From Lepus europaeus (taxonomy: Eukaryota > Chordata > Mammalia > Lagomorpha > Leporidae): a stretch of DNA of 64,000 nt. Where the stretch lies: positions 123,101,701 to 123,165,700 of the forward strand of contig NC_084827.1 of NCBI RefSeq assembly GCF_033115175.1, given 5' to 3'. The notes beneath the pieces are model-generated. The model had not been told where the DNA came from. It worked only from the letters and a program-made list of their open reading frames with translations, and ran no database searches. Of this stretch, positions 22,276 to 34,577 are shown one piece after another. Position 1 is the first letter of the stretch; every line of letters begins with the position of its first letter. The position numbers were made by a program, and so were the translations under genes.

Positions 22276-23989
22276 TGCTGTTCAAATAATACTCGTATGT
22301 ATTCATATTTTTAATTTTATATGTTATATTCACTGTAATACTCTTACGTTACTGGTTATAAAATAAAAATCTAAATTATTACCAGTAAAACAAAAAGTAT
22401 TACTTTGTGTATCACCTAAAATCACATGGTAGCAGATCTTGTGAGTGCTATTTTGGGAAGCTCTGTTCTGATGAGTGTGGTAATTCACTCTCTTTCCATT
22501 CTGCGATTTATTATAGACTTGAGTATCCAAGCAATCAACTAGCTACCTCCTTCTCTGCTTTCTTTCCTAACTGCTGTCTTCCCTAGCTCCCACTTATTAA
22601 CTTATTTCCAACATAGTGTTCTATACTGTATTTACCACATGGTAGATGCTCAGTGGGTAATTGTAGAATAATGAAATTGATGCATTTCAAAAATAAGTTG
22701 AAGCATCTAATTAGTTTTAATTTGCCTTTTGCATACTTATTTACCTTTTAATATATACTTAAAATATTGCAAATAAGTAGAGATCATAACTGTGCCATGT
22801 ACACGCTATACTCAGTTTATCTGAAAATAATAAAAAAAAGTTTTAGATATGACAATGAGATAATTTAGCGGAGACCTCAGAGTGAATTAGTCATGGTGCT
22901 TAAGTTTGAATCCAGGCAACATGACTGCCAAGTTAATTCCAAAATAGTTGTGTATATTCCTCACTGTCAACCTGGATATTAGGTAAAAAAAAACCTTTAT
23001 TGCTGTTGTCTACTGTCCATTAGCCCTTCCTTTCTCTCCCTGACGCCAACGCTTTTATCTTCACCATCACCCTTGAGAAATGCACTAAAGACTATTTTGT
23101 AACTATACGACATAAGCTGCAATAGAAAACAAAACACACTATGATTATTTTTCCACATTTGAATACTTTGTGGTTTAATAGAAAGATCACATATTTTATA
23201 CTTGTGTCATTTTTATACAGCATACTTTGTAGATTACAGTGGGCAAGTTTGGATTTCATAATCAAATAAACATTGCAGTAAGACCTTCAGAAAAAATTTC
23301 ATTGGCTTTGTATTCAAAAGCTCTTCTATGTAAGCTGATTTATATCTGGCAAAAGATGGAGGGTCTGATTGAAAAGCAATCACATGAGAGCAGTATGCAA
23401 CTTGTAATACTGCGTAATCTGATAAGCTGTTCCCAGCCTGCCCCGCTGAGCACAGTGGACAGGAACCCTGTTCTAGGACAAAATGAGCTGCAGTTTCTTC
23501 TTCTGGAAAGAGAAATTCATGCTGCAGCTTCCAGTCTAAGGAATTTAATAAGAAGAACCATCTTAAAATATGTAAAATCTCTTCCTCCTTTCATTGATTA
23601 ACCTGATGCTCAGTTAGTTTTCATAACAGAATCTGATTAGTGGACTATTACCCTGAAAATGATAGCCAAAGGCTTTTTTCCCAGAATGTTTATGGCAAGT
23701 GAGTAAAAGAAAGAATGAGGGTTACTTAGCTGCAAAACAGACATGTGTATTTCAGGTCCGGCTTCTCATTGTATTTCACTCACATGTTGCAGGCACAGAC
23801 ATGGATTTTTCCTTCTGTTTCTCCATCTCACATACACATATTTGGGCTTGTGTGCACACACACACGTACACATACACATACACGCAGTCTTTCTGCTCTG
23901 TCCTTTGGTTTATTGGTCTTTGATGTTTGCTTAGATACCTCTGGGCCGGGGCCTGTCATTCATGATTCATACCTGGTTACTCATGGTAA
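22276..23989. other. Long unassigned stretch, no interspersed repeat seen
   Basis: About 1.7 kb free of recognised repeats apart from a short (CA)n-like run at 23856-23885. It contains a 120-codon plus-strand open frame (23239-23601) with no domain I recognise and no splice or promoter context; see findings. Confidence 0.45.
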
Positions 23990-25100
23990 CATATTCTGAT
24001 GCACTTCTGTTCCCTTTCCATGTAGTTTACATATCTACCAGCAAAATAGAAAAGTTGTGATTGTTTCTTGGTCTCAACCAATGTGGTTAGTCTTTTAATT
24101 GTAGTCATTCTAGTGAGTGTATCATAGTTTCTTATTTTTAATTTCTGTTTTGCTAACGACTAATAGCCTTTCTAATATCGTCCTCATTAACTGTCTATTC
24201 ACGTTTTGTAAATTTTCATATCATATTGTTTATCCTTAGCCAGGTGTATGTATTTCAAATATTTTCTAAATCTGTGGATAGTCTATTGATTTTATTAAGA
24301 CATCTATTGCTAAACAGAAAAATTTAATTTCAATGAAGTATATTTTATCACTGTTTTATTTTATGGATAATGCTTTCAGTGCCTTAAAATTTTCCCCTAT
24401 CCCAAAGTCAGAAGATATGACATTTTCTTCAAAAATGTTATTGTTTTAGTTCTCATATCTATGGACAATATCAATTTGAATTTTACACATGGAATGGATT
24501 GGGGGTGTGGTTCTTTTTCATTTTTAAAGTGGATGAAGTGCTGCTCTAGCACTATTCAGTGCGAGGACTTAGTGAAACCCTTTTGTACTTTTGTTGAAAA
24601 CAATTAACTATACAAGTATGGGAGTTATACTGTATTCTGTCTATGGGTATATTTACCTAACTTTATAACAAAAATAGACTGTTGAGCTTTGAAGTCAACT
24701 AGTTGGATCCTGTATTTTCTCAAGATGGCGTTGTATTATAGCCCATTGTAAAAATTCCAGGTGCACTTGAGAAGAATATGTGTTCCTTATTTGTTGGATA
24801 TCATTTAGATTAACAATGTTTTTCAAAGTTACTTTTATCATAACTGCTTTTGTTGATTCATGTTTTCTGCTGATTATTGACAGAGAAGTGTTCATTTTTT
24901 TATTTTAGTCAATATACTTATCATTCGGACCTAGTTAGCATTTTTGTAATGACTAATGAGATCAAACATTTTTCATGTGCTTTCTTTGGCATCACTGTTT
25001 TTTAAGGAGAATTTTTTATGATTTATGAATTAGAACCTGGCAGCCCAAACTTTATCTTTTTGTTGGAATTTTAGTTCCTTGCCTTCTCTAACTAATTGTG
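23990..25100 (-). mobile_element. Ancient L1 (L1M-like) ORF2 3' region
   Basis: Reversed L1 phrases follow the usual order: TTTTAATTGTAGTCATTCTAGTGAGTGTATCATAG, ATTTCTGTTTTGCTAACGACTAATAGCC, TCAAATATTTTCTAAATCTGTGGATAGTC, TTTAATTTCAATGAAGTATATTTTATC. Heavily decayed; no open frame remains. Confidence 0.75.
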
Positions 25101-26539
25101 TATTAGAAGGATGTTGTCAAAGATGAAACAGAAAAGGACACCTTATGCTGATATAGAATTAATTTAAACAGCCTGACTTAGGGAGGCTAATCTCCGTGCA
25201 CAACACTTTCTTCTCATTAATAGATGATTGTAGATTTTGCGATCCTCAGTAGATTGGACTCTGTTATACCTGACATAAAACTACCCCTGCTCTGAGTGCA
25301 TGTCCACAGAGTTCAGGCCTTAAAGTCTGACATTTCCTTAAAATAAATTCTGTGGATTTTTGATAGAAATATGTAGAATGAGCTTTTTATATTACAAAGA
25401 CTATAATTTTTATAATTTAAAAAATAATGTTTCTTTGAGCAGTATGGTTGTTTCCTATGAGATGTTTTATTGGGAGATGTTAGATTCATTTAAAAAGGCT
25501 TACAAGATGTTGGTTTCACAGTGTAAAACAGAAATTGTACAATGTGTTTTTGTTTTTGTAAGGTTAGTTCTGTTCAAATAACATCGAGTACCAATACATT
25601 TTTTCTGTAATGCTTCTTGTTGCTAGATTTTCATGAGCACAATCACAAAATATAGAAAAATAAAATCTATTAAATTTTAAGCTTACCCCCTAGAGGCATT
25701 TCTCTAGATATATTTATTTTCTCTCCATATATGTGCATGCCATATACATATACATATAAATATATAAATATATAAATATATATATATATATATTGACCCA
25801 GTGTAAGTAAAGGTGATATATAGGTTTGAGTTCCCTTTTTTTTTTTTTTTTTAATAAAGTAGAATAATACTTACCTTGCTTCACGAGATTCCTGTGATGG
25901 TAAAATAATAGTATGGAATATTTATGTAAGCAAATCTATCAGCTACAAGACAGTGGATCTCTCTTTGAGCCTGAAGAGCAATCTCTTCCCACAGATTTTT
26001 CAGGATGCTCTGGACAATCAATTATGAATATAAGAAAAAACTGTAAGATCTTGCGATATACAGACAGTCACATTCCTGATTTCCATGGGAATTTAGGAGA
26101 TTTGAGTAAACGACTTGGGTCCTGGCCATGAAACAAGACCAGATATCTGTGGTCAGAATGTCTGATACAGGGGCTGAGAGGGAGGCCGATTACAGCAGAA
26201 GACAAAGGAAATCTTGAAGGAGCAATCAGACCACCTGGGTCTCAGGACATGGCAGTGTGGGTTAGACTTCTGAGGCTCTGAGGCTTGGGAGACAACTATA
26301 GTTCAGGATACATTGTGAAGCTGTTCTTTAACATTCCTTGCCCCTAACTTCCCTGGACCCCTTTGTAAATCCTCTAGGCACCCCAAGGAGTGGGTTGGGG
26401 ATAAAAAAAAGGGAGAATCATAAGAGGCCCTCTGGAAAAACTGTACATTAGAAAAGAAGTCAGAGAGAGGCTAGATCATGTGCTGCATGAGGATTTAGTG
26501 GTGGAGGGGTCACTTTGAACAGGTTAGGAGGGTGACTGT
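25101..26539. other. Unassigned; (TA)n microsatellite
   Basis: No gene recognised. A (TATA)n/(ATAA)n run lies at 25740-25793 and a 19-base T-run near 25836. 26430-26520 resembles part of an old repeat I cannot name. Confidence 0.4.
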
Positions 26540-26699
26540 TTAGTTTGCTATTGCTGTCATAACGAAATACCACAGACTGTGTAGCTGAAACACCAGAGTT
26601 CTCATAGTTCTTTATTTTTTTAAAGATTTAGTTACTTATTTGAAATGCAAAGTTACAGAGAGGCAGAGGCAGAGGCAGAGGCAGAGGCAGAGAGAGAGG

Positions 26700-26764
<65 letters not shown>

Positions 26765-27296
26765 CTTCCATTAGCTGGTTCACTTCCCAAATGGCTGCAA
26801 CAGCTAGAGCTGGGTGGAACCAAAGCCAGGAGCTAGGAGCTTCTTCCGGGTGTCCCACACAGGTGCAAGGGCCCAAGGACTTGGGCCACCTTCTACTGCT
26901 TTCCCAGGATCGGAAGTGGAAAACTTGAACTGGTGCCCATATGGGATGCTGGCACTGCAGGTGGTGGCTTTACTCGCTATGCCACAGCACTGGTTCCCTT
27001 CTCCTAGTTCTTGAAGGCAAAAGTCCAAGATCCAGAAGTTGGGAGTGCTGTTTCCTTTGGAAGCTTCTTTGTGGGTAGCTATCTTCTTGTTCCTTTAAAT
27101 GCCTTTCCTCTGTGTTTGTCCATGTCCTAACCTCTTATAACAAGGACATCTAATATATGGGATTTGAGCTCACTCTTGCAACCACATTTTACCTTGTTGA
27201 CCTCTTCAAAGGCCCCAACTCCAACTATAGACACATTCTGAAGTTTTGGAGATTAAGACTTCAGCAAATGAATTTTCGGCCCACAACAGTGTGACA
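26540..27296 (-). mobile_element. MaLR-like LTR split by a CSINE
   Basis: Left part: TTTAGTTTGCTATTGCTGTCATAACGAAATACCACAGACTGTGTAGCTGAAACA. Right part from 27001: AGTTCTTGAAGGCAAAAGTCCAAGATC ... CTCTTCAAAGGCCCCAACTCC ... ACATTCTGAAGTTTTGGAGATTAAGACTTCAGCAAATGAATTTTCGG. Together they follow a well-known old MaLR-type LTR read in reverse. Confidence 0.75.
26613..27000 (-). mobile_element. CSINE with (GGCAGA)n(GA)n expansion
   Basis: The purine block has grown to about 100 bases: (GGCAGA)n at 26661-26690 then (GA)n to 26760. Duplication ctcatagttctt (26601-26612) and ctcctagttctt (27001-27012), one mismatch. Repetitive Glu/Arg or Ser/Leu open frames here are artefacts. Confidence 0.93.
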
Positions 27297-28529
27297 TCAA
27301 TAGCTTTATTAACTTGTCAGAGATTTAGACAGAAAGTTATCACCAGCAGCAGGAGTAGTCCTGCAGTGGAAGCTCGTAGCCTGTAGGGACTCTCTTTCAG
27401 TTCTGGAAAGAGGGGGACCACAGTCCTGCCACTTGCCAGATAGGGTGAATGGTTCAACATTTTGCAGGCAAACTATGAAAATGTCCTTTCTTTTGATCTT
27501 CAATGGAAGGGTTAGAGGGTTGTTTGGGTTATATATAAGTTCCAGTTACAAGATTCTTTAAATAGCACATAATATAATGTCTTATTATGAATGTGCAGAA
27601 CATCAGTGAAATAAAAAAACACAAATTATTGAAACATTACTATTTGCATGAGTTCTGGGTGAGAAATATTTTTAGTATTGAACAGATAAACACACTATAT
27701 GTGAAAGAAGTTAGAATGACCTGTCTTTTGTCATAATACGAGGAAACAAAAGAGCTGAGGCTCAAAATAGAATGTTTTGAAACAGCACAATATAAATATA
27801 TAGGTAGAAGAACAAAGCACGAGGAAAACAATCATGAGCAACTACAGAGTGCTAGATAGGCATTGCATTCTTTTAACGTAATTCTATTCACTTTGCATCC
27901 ACACAACAAAAAATCAGCAATTTGATAAAACTTAATGCACACACTTTTTTTTTTTCATGAAATCGCTGCATTGATGTGGTTTCATATACAGTTTCATCCT
28001 CCACTTTTTCTTCATATCAGCAGGATATGTATGTTTTTGAGAGCTAATTTTGGCCTGTTTTGTTTGTGTGTTTTATTATTTATCATGTATTTTTCTCAGT
28101 GCTTTGAGGGACCTGGTAGGTGGTGTCTTATAAATAAGGTAAGTGTTGACTAATGGTTCCATGCAGAGCTGACTGGCAGGGACAATTATTTCGACAGGAA
28201 ACTTCATTGTGATGAATCTGGAAAAAGGTCTTTGTCCCTAGAAGCTCAATGGTATGCAGTAGATGAATGTCTTAGAGACTTGCTCAGACCTGTCACTCCA
28301 GTAAGGGCTTCAGAGAGGAATGCTGAAGCAGGTTAGGAAATCGGCTCAAATGACAGATAAAGGGTATAGTACTGGAAGGATGTCTTGTGTTACATTTGTT
28401 ATGACAAAGCAGCAGAGTGATGTTAATATACATATAGGAGGTAAACGTAGAGTCTTTATATCTTCCTGTGAATTTCTTATCCTCAAGTTACATATTTAAA
28501 GTATTCATAGTAGAAGCATCAGTAGTTTT
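27297..28529. other. Unassigned sequence
   Basis: No repeat or gene recognised over about 1.2 kb. Confidence 0.4.
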
Positions 28530-28680
28530 CTTTACTTGTTTGTTTAATAAATACTTATGTCACACAAACTGTTTGCTGAGTCTCTTTCTAAATGATGGCA
28601 ACTTTATGAGCCAGGAACCGTTACCCCTACTCTTTATAAGGGATGAAACCGAGTGCCTTGTCCCAGATCACATTTAGCAT
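28530..28680 (-). repeat. MIR-like ancient SINE fragment
   Basis: AATAAATACTTATGTCACAC ... CAACTTTATGAGCCAGGAACCGTTACCCCTACTCTTTATAAGGGATGAAACCGAGTG follows MIR read in reverse, much diverged. Confidence 0.5.
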
Positions 28681-29735
28681 TGAATGTTCCTGAAATCAAA
28701 TGAAAAAACATTACATAGAATCCAGGTAATTTTTCCTGGGAGAAAGGACTGATGCTTTCCCAATAATAATGCATTCCCATCTGGAAAACTGTCAAGATAG
28801 TCCTTGAGAAGATTTTGCTCCATGTTTAAATACTGTAGGGTCTAACAGTATCTACAGCTAATAAATGTTAATTAAATCATAGAAAGAGAGTGAGAGAGAG
28901 AGAGGGTTTGAAGATGTAATAAGAATAGAAAGAATAATGGACATGTGAGACATATTGGCAGTTCCTCTCACCGCCATTCCACTTAACTGGTCTTTGTTCA
29001 AGAATGAGTGTCCCATACCAACTGTTAACCGGCCGTTAACGTCCTTCCCCGATTCCTCCGAGCAGCTTGTCTTGCAAGTGTTATTCTAACATTCACACAT
29101 ATGAAATTTTTATATGTCATGGCCCTAGAGGATGCTCAACACATTCATCCAGTGCTCTGTTGAAGAAAGAGCAATTTTTTTCCAGTACTAGAGAAGACAC
29201 TAACTTCATTAGATTTAAAGAAGGTAGGTTAGTTTCCAAAATTTCACCATTTTTAGGGACTTGAAAAGATAATTTTGACAAAATGTGAATTTTTCAGTGG
29301 TCACAGTTTCATAGGAGAACTGTCTCTATTAGTTAATCTCCACCTGAGGTGCAACTTGGCTCACTTTACCCAAATGCATCAGGAAAAGCCAATTGGCTTA
29401 TACAGTGCACATGGACAAGCATGTCACGGAGACTGCAAAATCTACATGTCTTCTCTTATACCAGGGGAGACCAGGCCATATTTTCAAATCCATGTGTTTC
29501 TTTCTGTCCCTTCAGTTTTGTTAGGCCCAAAGTGCTTAACTCAGTCCTAAGCATCAGTATCTTGGGTAATGCTTTGTGAATCACACTGACTGGTTAGTGT
29601 AGATGCTGAGCCTTGTTCTCCCATGATTTGCCAGGGTGAAAGCTATGTTCTGGGAAATCCAATCTTTTCTGGCCAAGCAATCTAAAGAGGAAGTGTCCTT
29701 CAGGCACGAAAAGGTAATATAGGGGCTAAAAAGTA
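28681..29735. other. Unassigned sequence
   Basis: No repeat or gene recognised. Overlapping plus-strand frames of 91 and 76 codons at 29275-29579 lie in different phases and show no known domain. Confidence 0.4.
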
Positions 29736-29740
29736 TTCAT

Positions 29741-30058
29741 TGGGGCCCGCGCAGTGTGTTAAAGCCCTAGCTTGCAGTACAGGCATCCCATTTGGGTGCC
29801 GGTTCGAGTCCCGGGTACTCCACTTCCAATCCAGCTTCCTGCTAATGTGCCTGGGAAAGCAGCAGAGGATGTCCCAAGTGCTTGGGCCCCTGTATGCTTG
29901 TGGGAGACCCAGAAGAAGCTCCTGACTCCTGGCTTTAGTTTGGCTCAGCTCTGACTGTTGTGGCCATTTGGGGAGTGAACCAGCAGATGGAAGATCTCTC
30001 TCTCTTTATCTCCGCCTCTTTCTGTAACTTTGTCTTTCAAATAAATAAGTCTTAAAAA
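29741..30058 (+). mobile_element. CSINE
   Basis: Plus-strand C repeat with B box GGTTCGAGTCC at 29801-29811, the GCTAATGTGCCTGGGAAAGC variant and tail TTTCAAATAAATAAGTCTTAAAAAATT. The head is slightly short (GGGGCCCGCGCAGTG). Confidence 0.93.
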
Positions 30059-30489
30059 ATTAATTACCAATAATATACCTAGTCTTTAATCTTCATGTTG
30101 TAAGTTAAACCCTAGACCCCATACCAGTCCTTTTTATTTATAGACAATTGATATAAATTTAATTATATACATATTTTTTTGTGTTTATTCATTGAACAAA
30201 TACTGTGTGACTATCTAGTATTGTTTTCCTAAGGTTATGTATTTTTTTCTTCAAGGATCTATTGTGAGACTCTGCCTCCATGAATAATACCCATCCTGGT
30301 GGTACCCATTCTCCTAAATATTCTTTCCTTATAATTTAAATGAATATTTGAAGAGCTTTGGATTCAGAAAGCACTGGATCAGTTGTGGAAATGTGCGACC
30401 TTCCCATAGAGCCACCTCATGAGTTTTTGAAAAATAAAATATTTATTGAGTTGTAACAAATAAAGAAGGTACACAAATCATATGTGTCT
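30059..30489. other. Unassigned AT-rich sequence
   Basis: Probably part of old LINE DNA, but no phrase is diagnostic. Confidence 0.35.
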
Positions 30490-30815
30490 CTCTGTTTTAG
30501 TCTTTGCAGGATGCTATGGCTGAACACCAGAGATTGGATGGTTGTGAATAAAATACACATTTTTAACAGTTTTGGAGATGGAAAGTCCAACTGCAGGACC
30601 CATTTTCTGAATGACTGTATTTTTACTGTAACTTCACAAAGGGAAAAAGATCGTCTGGGCCCTCTTTTAAAAAGTTACTAATCCCATTCTTGAGGGATGC
30701 ACCCTCAAGACCTAAGCACCTTCCAAATACCCTCACACTGAGAATTAGGTTTCAACATATGAGTTTTGTGGGTGACATCAAAACTCAGTCCATTGCAATA
30801 TCTCAATGAATTTTC
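30490..30815 (-). mobile_element. MaLR-like LTR remnant
   Basis: Reversed LTR phrases: GTTTTAGTCTTTGCAGGATGCTATGGCTGAACACCAGAG, TTTTAACAGTTTTGGAGATGGAAAGTCCAA, CTAATCCCATTCTTGAGGGATGCACCCTCAAGACCTAA, GAATTAGGTTTCAACATATGAGTTTTGTGGG, ending ACTCAGTCCATTGCA. Order and wording match an old MaLR-type LTR. Confidence 0.7.
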
Positions 30816-30829
30816 ATAAAATTTTTTAA

Positions 30830-31270
30830 CAGACCTATTAACTATCACGTATATCAAGAAATGGAACTTCATCAGCACCGTTAAGGCCCCTGCCCCTTCT
30901 GCAATGGTAACTATTATTCTTCATTCACCCTCATGACTTTATTGCACATTGTATAAATATGCCATAAATTATCTATTCTAGTGTTGACAGACATTTCAAT
31001 TGTTTCTGGTTTTGTTTCTTGGCTACCATGAGTATGATGATTATGAATTTCTTTTCTGTAACTTTTGGTTAATGTCTTCATGTATTTCTGTTGGGTGTGT
31101 GCCTAGGAGTCACATTTTTTTTCCTCCTCTTTCTTTTGGATTAATCAAAACATTTAAATTATTTCCTTTCCTCCAAACCAGATAGGAAGAACAAAATGCA
31201 AATTTGTATTTAACACTAATAATGAATATGTATTTTAATCACCAGATTAACTCACTTTTAAAAAATAGAA
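30830..31270 (-). mobile_element. Ancient L1 3' UTR fragment
   Basis: GGCCCCTGCCCCTTCTGCAATGGTAACTATTATTC, TTCAATTGTTTCTGGTTTTGTTTCTTGGCTACCATGAGTATGATG and TTGGGTGTGTGCCTAGGAGTCACA match reversed phrases from an old L1. Confidence 0.6.
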
Positions 31271-31614
31271 AAAAAATGTATAACAACTTTGCCTAAAGGT
31301 CTGCTGGCTTCTCCACTTCTTAGCATTTTTTCTCTGCTAGGAATTCTGGTCTCTACCTTTGTAATCTCTAATCTCCAATTGGTATTTCAAGAGAAAAGGA
31401 ACTCAGAGAATATTGGCTTACTTATCTATGGTTCCTTCTTCCATGATCTTGCTCCTTTATTATTTATTATCCCAATAGCTTTCTGATCATGATAATTATT
31501 ATTTTGTAGTTTATCTTGTGTTTCTTATTGTTCTCAGCAGGGGGATTTAGCAATCATTTTAGACCTCAAGTTGACAAACTTAAATGATCGATGAACACAC
31601 AAAAATTCTTCTTT
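31271..31614. other. Unassigned sequence
   Basis: No repeat or gene recognised. Confidence 0.4.
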
Positions 31615-31630
31615 AAAACATAAAACAGAG

Positions 31631-31979
31631 GCCGGAGCCGCGGCTCAATAGGCTAATCCTCCGCCTAGCGGCGCTGGCACACCGGGTTCTAGTCCCGGTC
31701 GGGGCGCCGGATTCTGTCCCAGTTGCCCCTCTTCCAGGCCAGCTCTCTGCTGTGGCCAGGGAGTGCAGTGGAGGATGGCCCAAGTGCTTGGGCCCTGCAC
31801 CCCATGGGAGACCAGGATAAGCACCTGGCTCCTGCCATCGGATCAGTGCGGTGCGCCAGCCGCAGCGCGCCTACCGGGGCCGGCATTGGAGGGTGAACCA
31901 ACAGCAAAGGAAGACCTTTCTCTCTGTCTCTCTCTCTCTCACTATCCACTCTGCCTGTCAAAAATTAAAAAAACAAAAC
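31631..31979 (+). mobile_element. Young CSINE2-type element
   Basis: Near-consensus plus-strand copy: GGCCGGAGCCGCGGCTCAATAGGCTAATCCTCCGCC, GGTTCTAGTCCCGGTCGGGGCGCCGG, (CT)n at 31919-31940, CCACTCTGCCTGTC and an (AAAAC)n tail. Perfect 16-bp duplication aaaacataaaacagag at 31615-31630 and 31980-31995. High CpG content and intact flanks point to a recent insertion. Confidence 0.97.
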
Positions 31980-32130
31980 AAAACATAAAACAGAGATAAT
32001 TGCTAAGTCATACCTTTATTCATTAATAAATTTACTGGATGCTTAATATTGCCAAGCAATATTGCATGATAGATAAATATTGATGAATAAAACAAAGTCT
32101 TTTAAATTCATATTGATTTGGAGGGGATTT

Positions 32131-32320
32131 TTTTTTTTTTTGGACAGGCAGAGTGGACAGTAGAGGGAGACAGAGAGAAAGGTCTTCCTTTGCTGTTGGT
32201 TCACCCTCCAATGGCCGCCACGGTAGGCGCGCTGCAGCTGGCGCACCGCACTGATCCGATGGCAGGAGCCAGGTGCTTCTCCTGGTCTCCCATGGGGTGC
32301 AGGGCCCAAGAACTTGGGCC
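32131..32320 (-). mobile_element. 5'-truncated CSINE2-type element
   Basis: About 190 bp: T-run tail, GGACAGGCAGAGTGGACAGTAGAG and the 3' half of the SINE, stopping inside GGTGCAGGGCCCAAGAACTTGGGCC. The pol III promoter half is absent. Perfect 19-bp duplication attgatttggaggggattt at 32112-32130 and 32321-32339 proves that the truncation happened at insertion. Confidence 0.97.
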
Positions 32321-32494
32321 ATTGATTTGGAGGGGATTTAGCTGAAGGGATGCCTATACAATGTGACATATATTAATGAAGTAATTAAAGAATAATAAAC
32401 TTTATAAAAAATAAAGCAAGTGATTGTGATATAGACAGCCTGGGAGTGTAGTAGAATCAGGTTATCACAGAATGAGTACAATGCATTTTTTTAA

Positions 32495-33185
32495 TTTAGT
32501 AAATATAAATTTCCAAAGTACAGTTTATGGATTACAATAGCCCCCCCCCCCCCATAATTTCCCTCCCAACCGCACCCCCCCATCTCCCGCTCCCTCTCCC
32601 ATTCCATTCACATCAAGATTCATTTTCAATTCTCTTTTTATACAGAAGATCAATTTAGTATATATTAAGTAAAGATTTCATCAGTTTGCACCCACACAGA
32701 AACACATAGTGTAAAATACTGTTTCAGTACTAGTTATAGCATTACTTCACATTGGACAACACATTAAGGACAGATCTCACATGAGAAGTAAGTACCCAGT
32801 GATTCCTGTTGTTGACTTAACAATTTAACACTCTTGTTTATGGCATCAGTAATCTCCCTAGGCTCTAGTCATGAGTTGCCAAGGCTATGGAAGCCTTTTG
32901 AGTTTGCCGACTTCAATCTTATTCTGACAGGGTCATAGTCAAAGTGGAAGTTCTCTCCTCCCTTCAGAGAAAGGTACCTCCTTCTTTGATGGCCCTGTTC
33001 TTTCCACTGGGATCTCACTCGCAGAGATCTTTCATTTAGGTCATTTTTTTGTTTTTCTTTTTCCAGAGTGTCTTGGCTTTCCATGCCTAAAATACTCTCA
33101 TGGGCTCTTCAGCCAGATTCGAATGCCTTAAGGGCTGATTCTGAGGCCAGAGTGCTATTTAGGACATCTGCCATTCTATGAGTCC
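32495..33185 (-). mobile_element. L1 3' UTR fragment inserted beside RPSA pseudogene tail
   Basis: Left end TTAGTAAATATAAATTTCCAAAGTACAGTTTATGGATTACAATAG, a 14-base C-run, then the C-rich complement of the L1 G tract and ATTCACATCAAGATTCATTTTCAATTC. It continues through a lagomorph L1 3' UTR to GGCCAGAGTGCTATTTAGGACATCTGCCATTCTATGAGTCC. Exact duplication atgcatttttttaa at 32481-32494 and 33186-33199. The second copy is part of the T-run that begins the RPSA pseudogene tail, so this L1 apparently landed in that tail. Confidence 0.8.
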
Positions 33186-33199
33186 ATGCATTTTTTTAA

Positions 33200-34200
<1,001 letters not shown>

Positions 34201-34260
34201 AATCAAGAACAATGCCATATGGACTCCTTGCTGGGTAGTGTGGAAAAACTACCATACATT

Positions 34261-34568
34261 TTTTTTTTTTGACAGGTAGAGTTATAGACAGTGAGAGACA
34301 GAGAGATAGGTCTTCTTTTCGTTGGTTCACTCCCCAAATAGTCGCTATGGCCAGCGCTGTGCCCATCTGAAGCCAGGATCCAGGTGCTTCCTCCTGGTCT
34401 CCCATGCGGGTGCAGGGCCCAAGCACTTGGGCCATCCTCCACTGCCCTCCCGGGCCACCGCAGAGAGCTGGACTGGAAGAGGAGCAACCGGGACTAGAAC
34501 CCGGTGCCCATATGGGATGCTGGCGCCGCAGGTGGAGGATTAACCAAGTGAGCCATGGCGCCGGCCCC
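34261..34568 (-). mobile_element. CSINE (CSINE2-type)
   Basis: Tail TTTTTTTTTTGACAGGTAGAGTTATAGACAGTGAG, head ending CCATGGCGCCGGCCCC. Duplication accatacat (34251-34259) and accatgcat (34569-34577), one mismatch. Confidence 0.94.
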
Positions 34569-34577
34569 ACCATGCAT

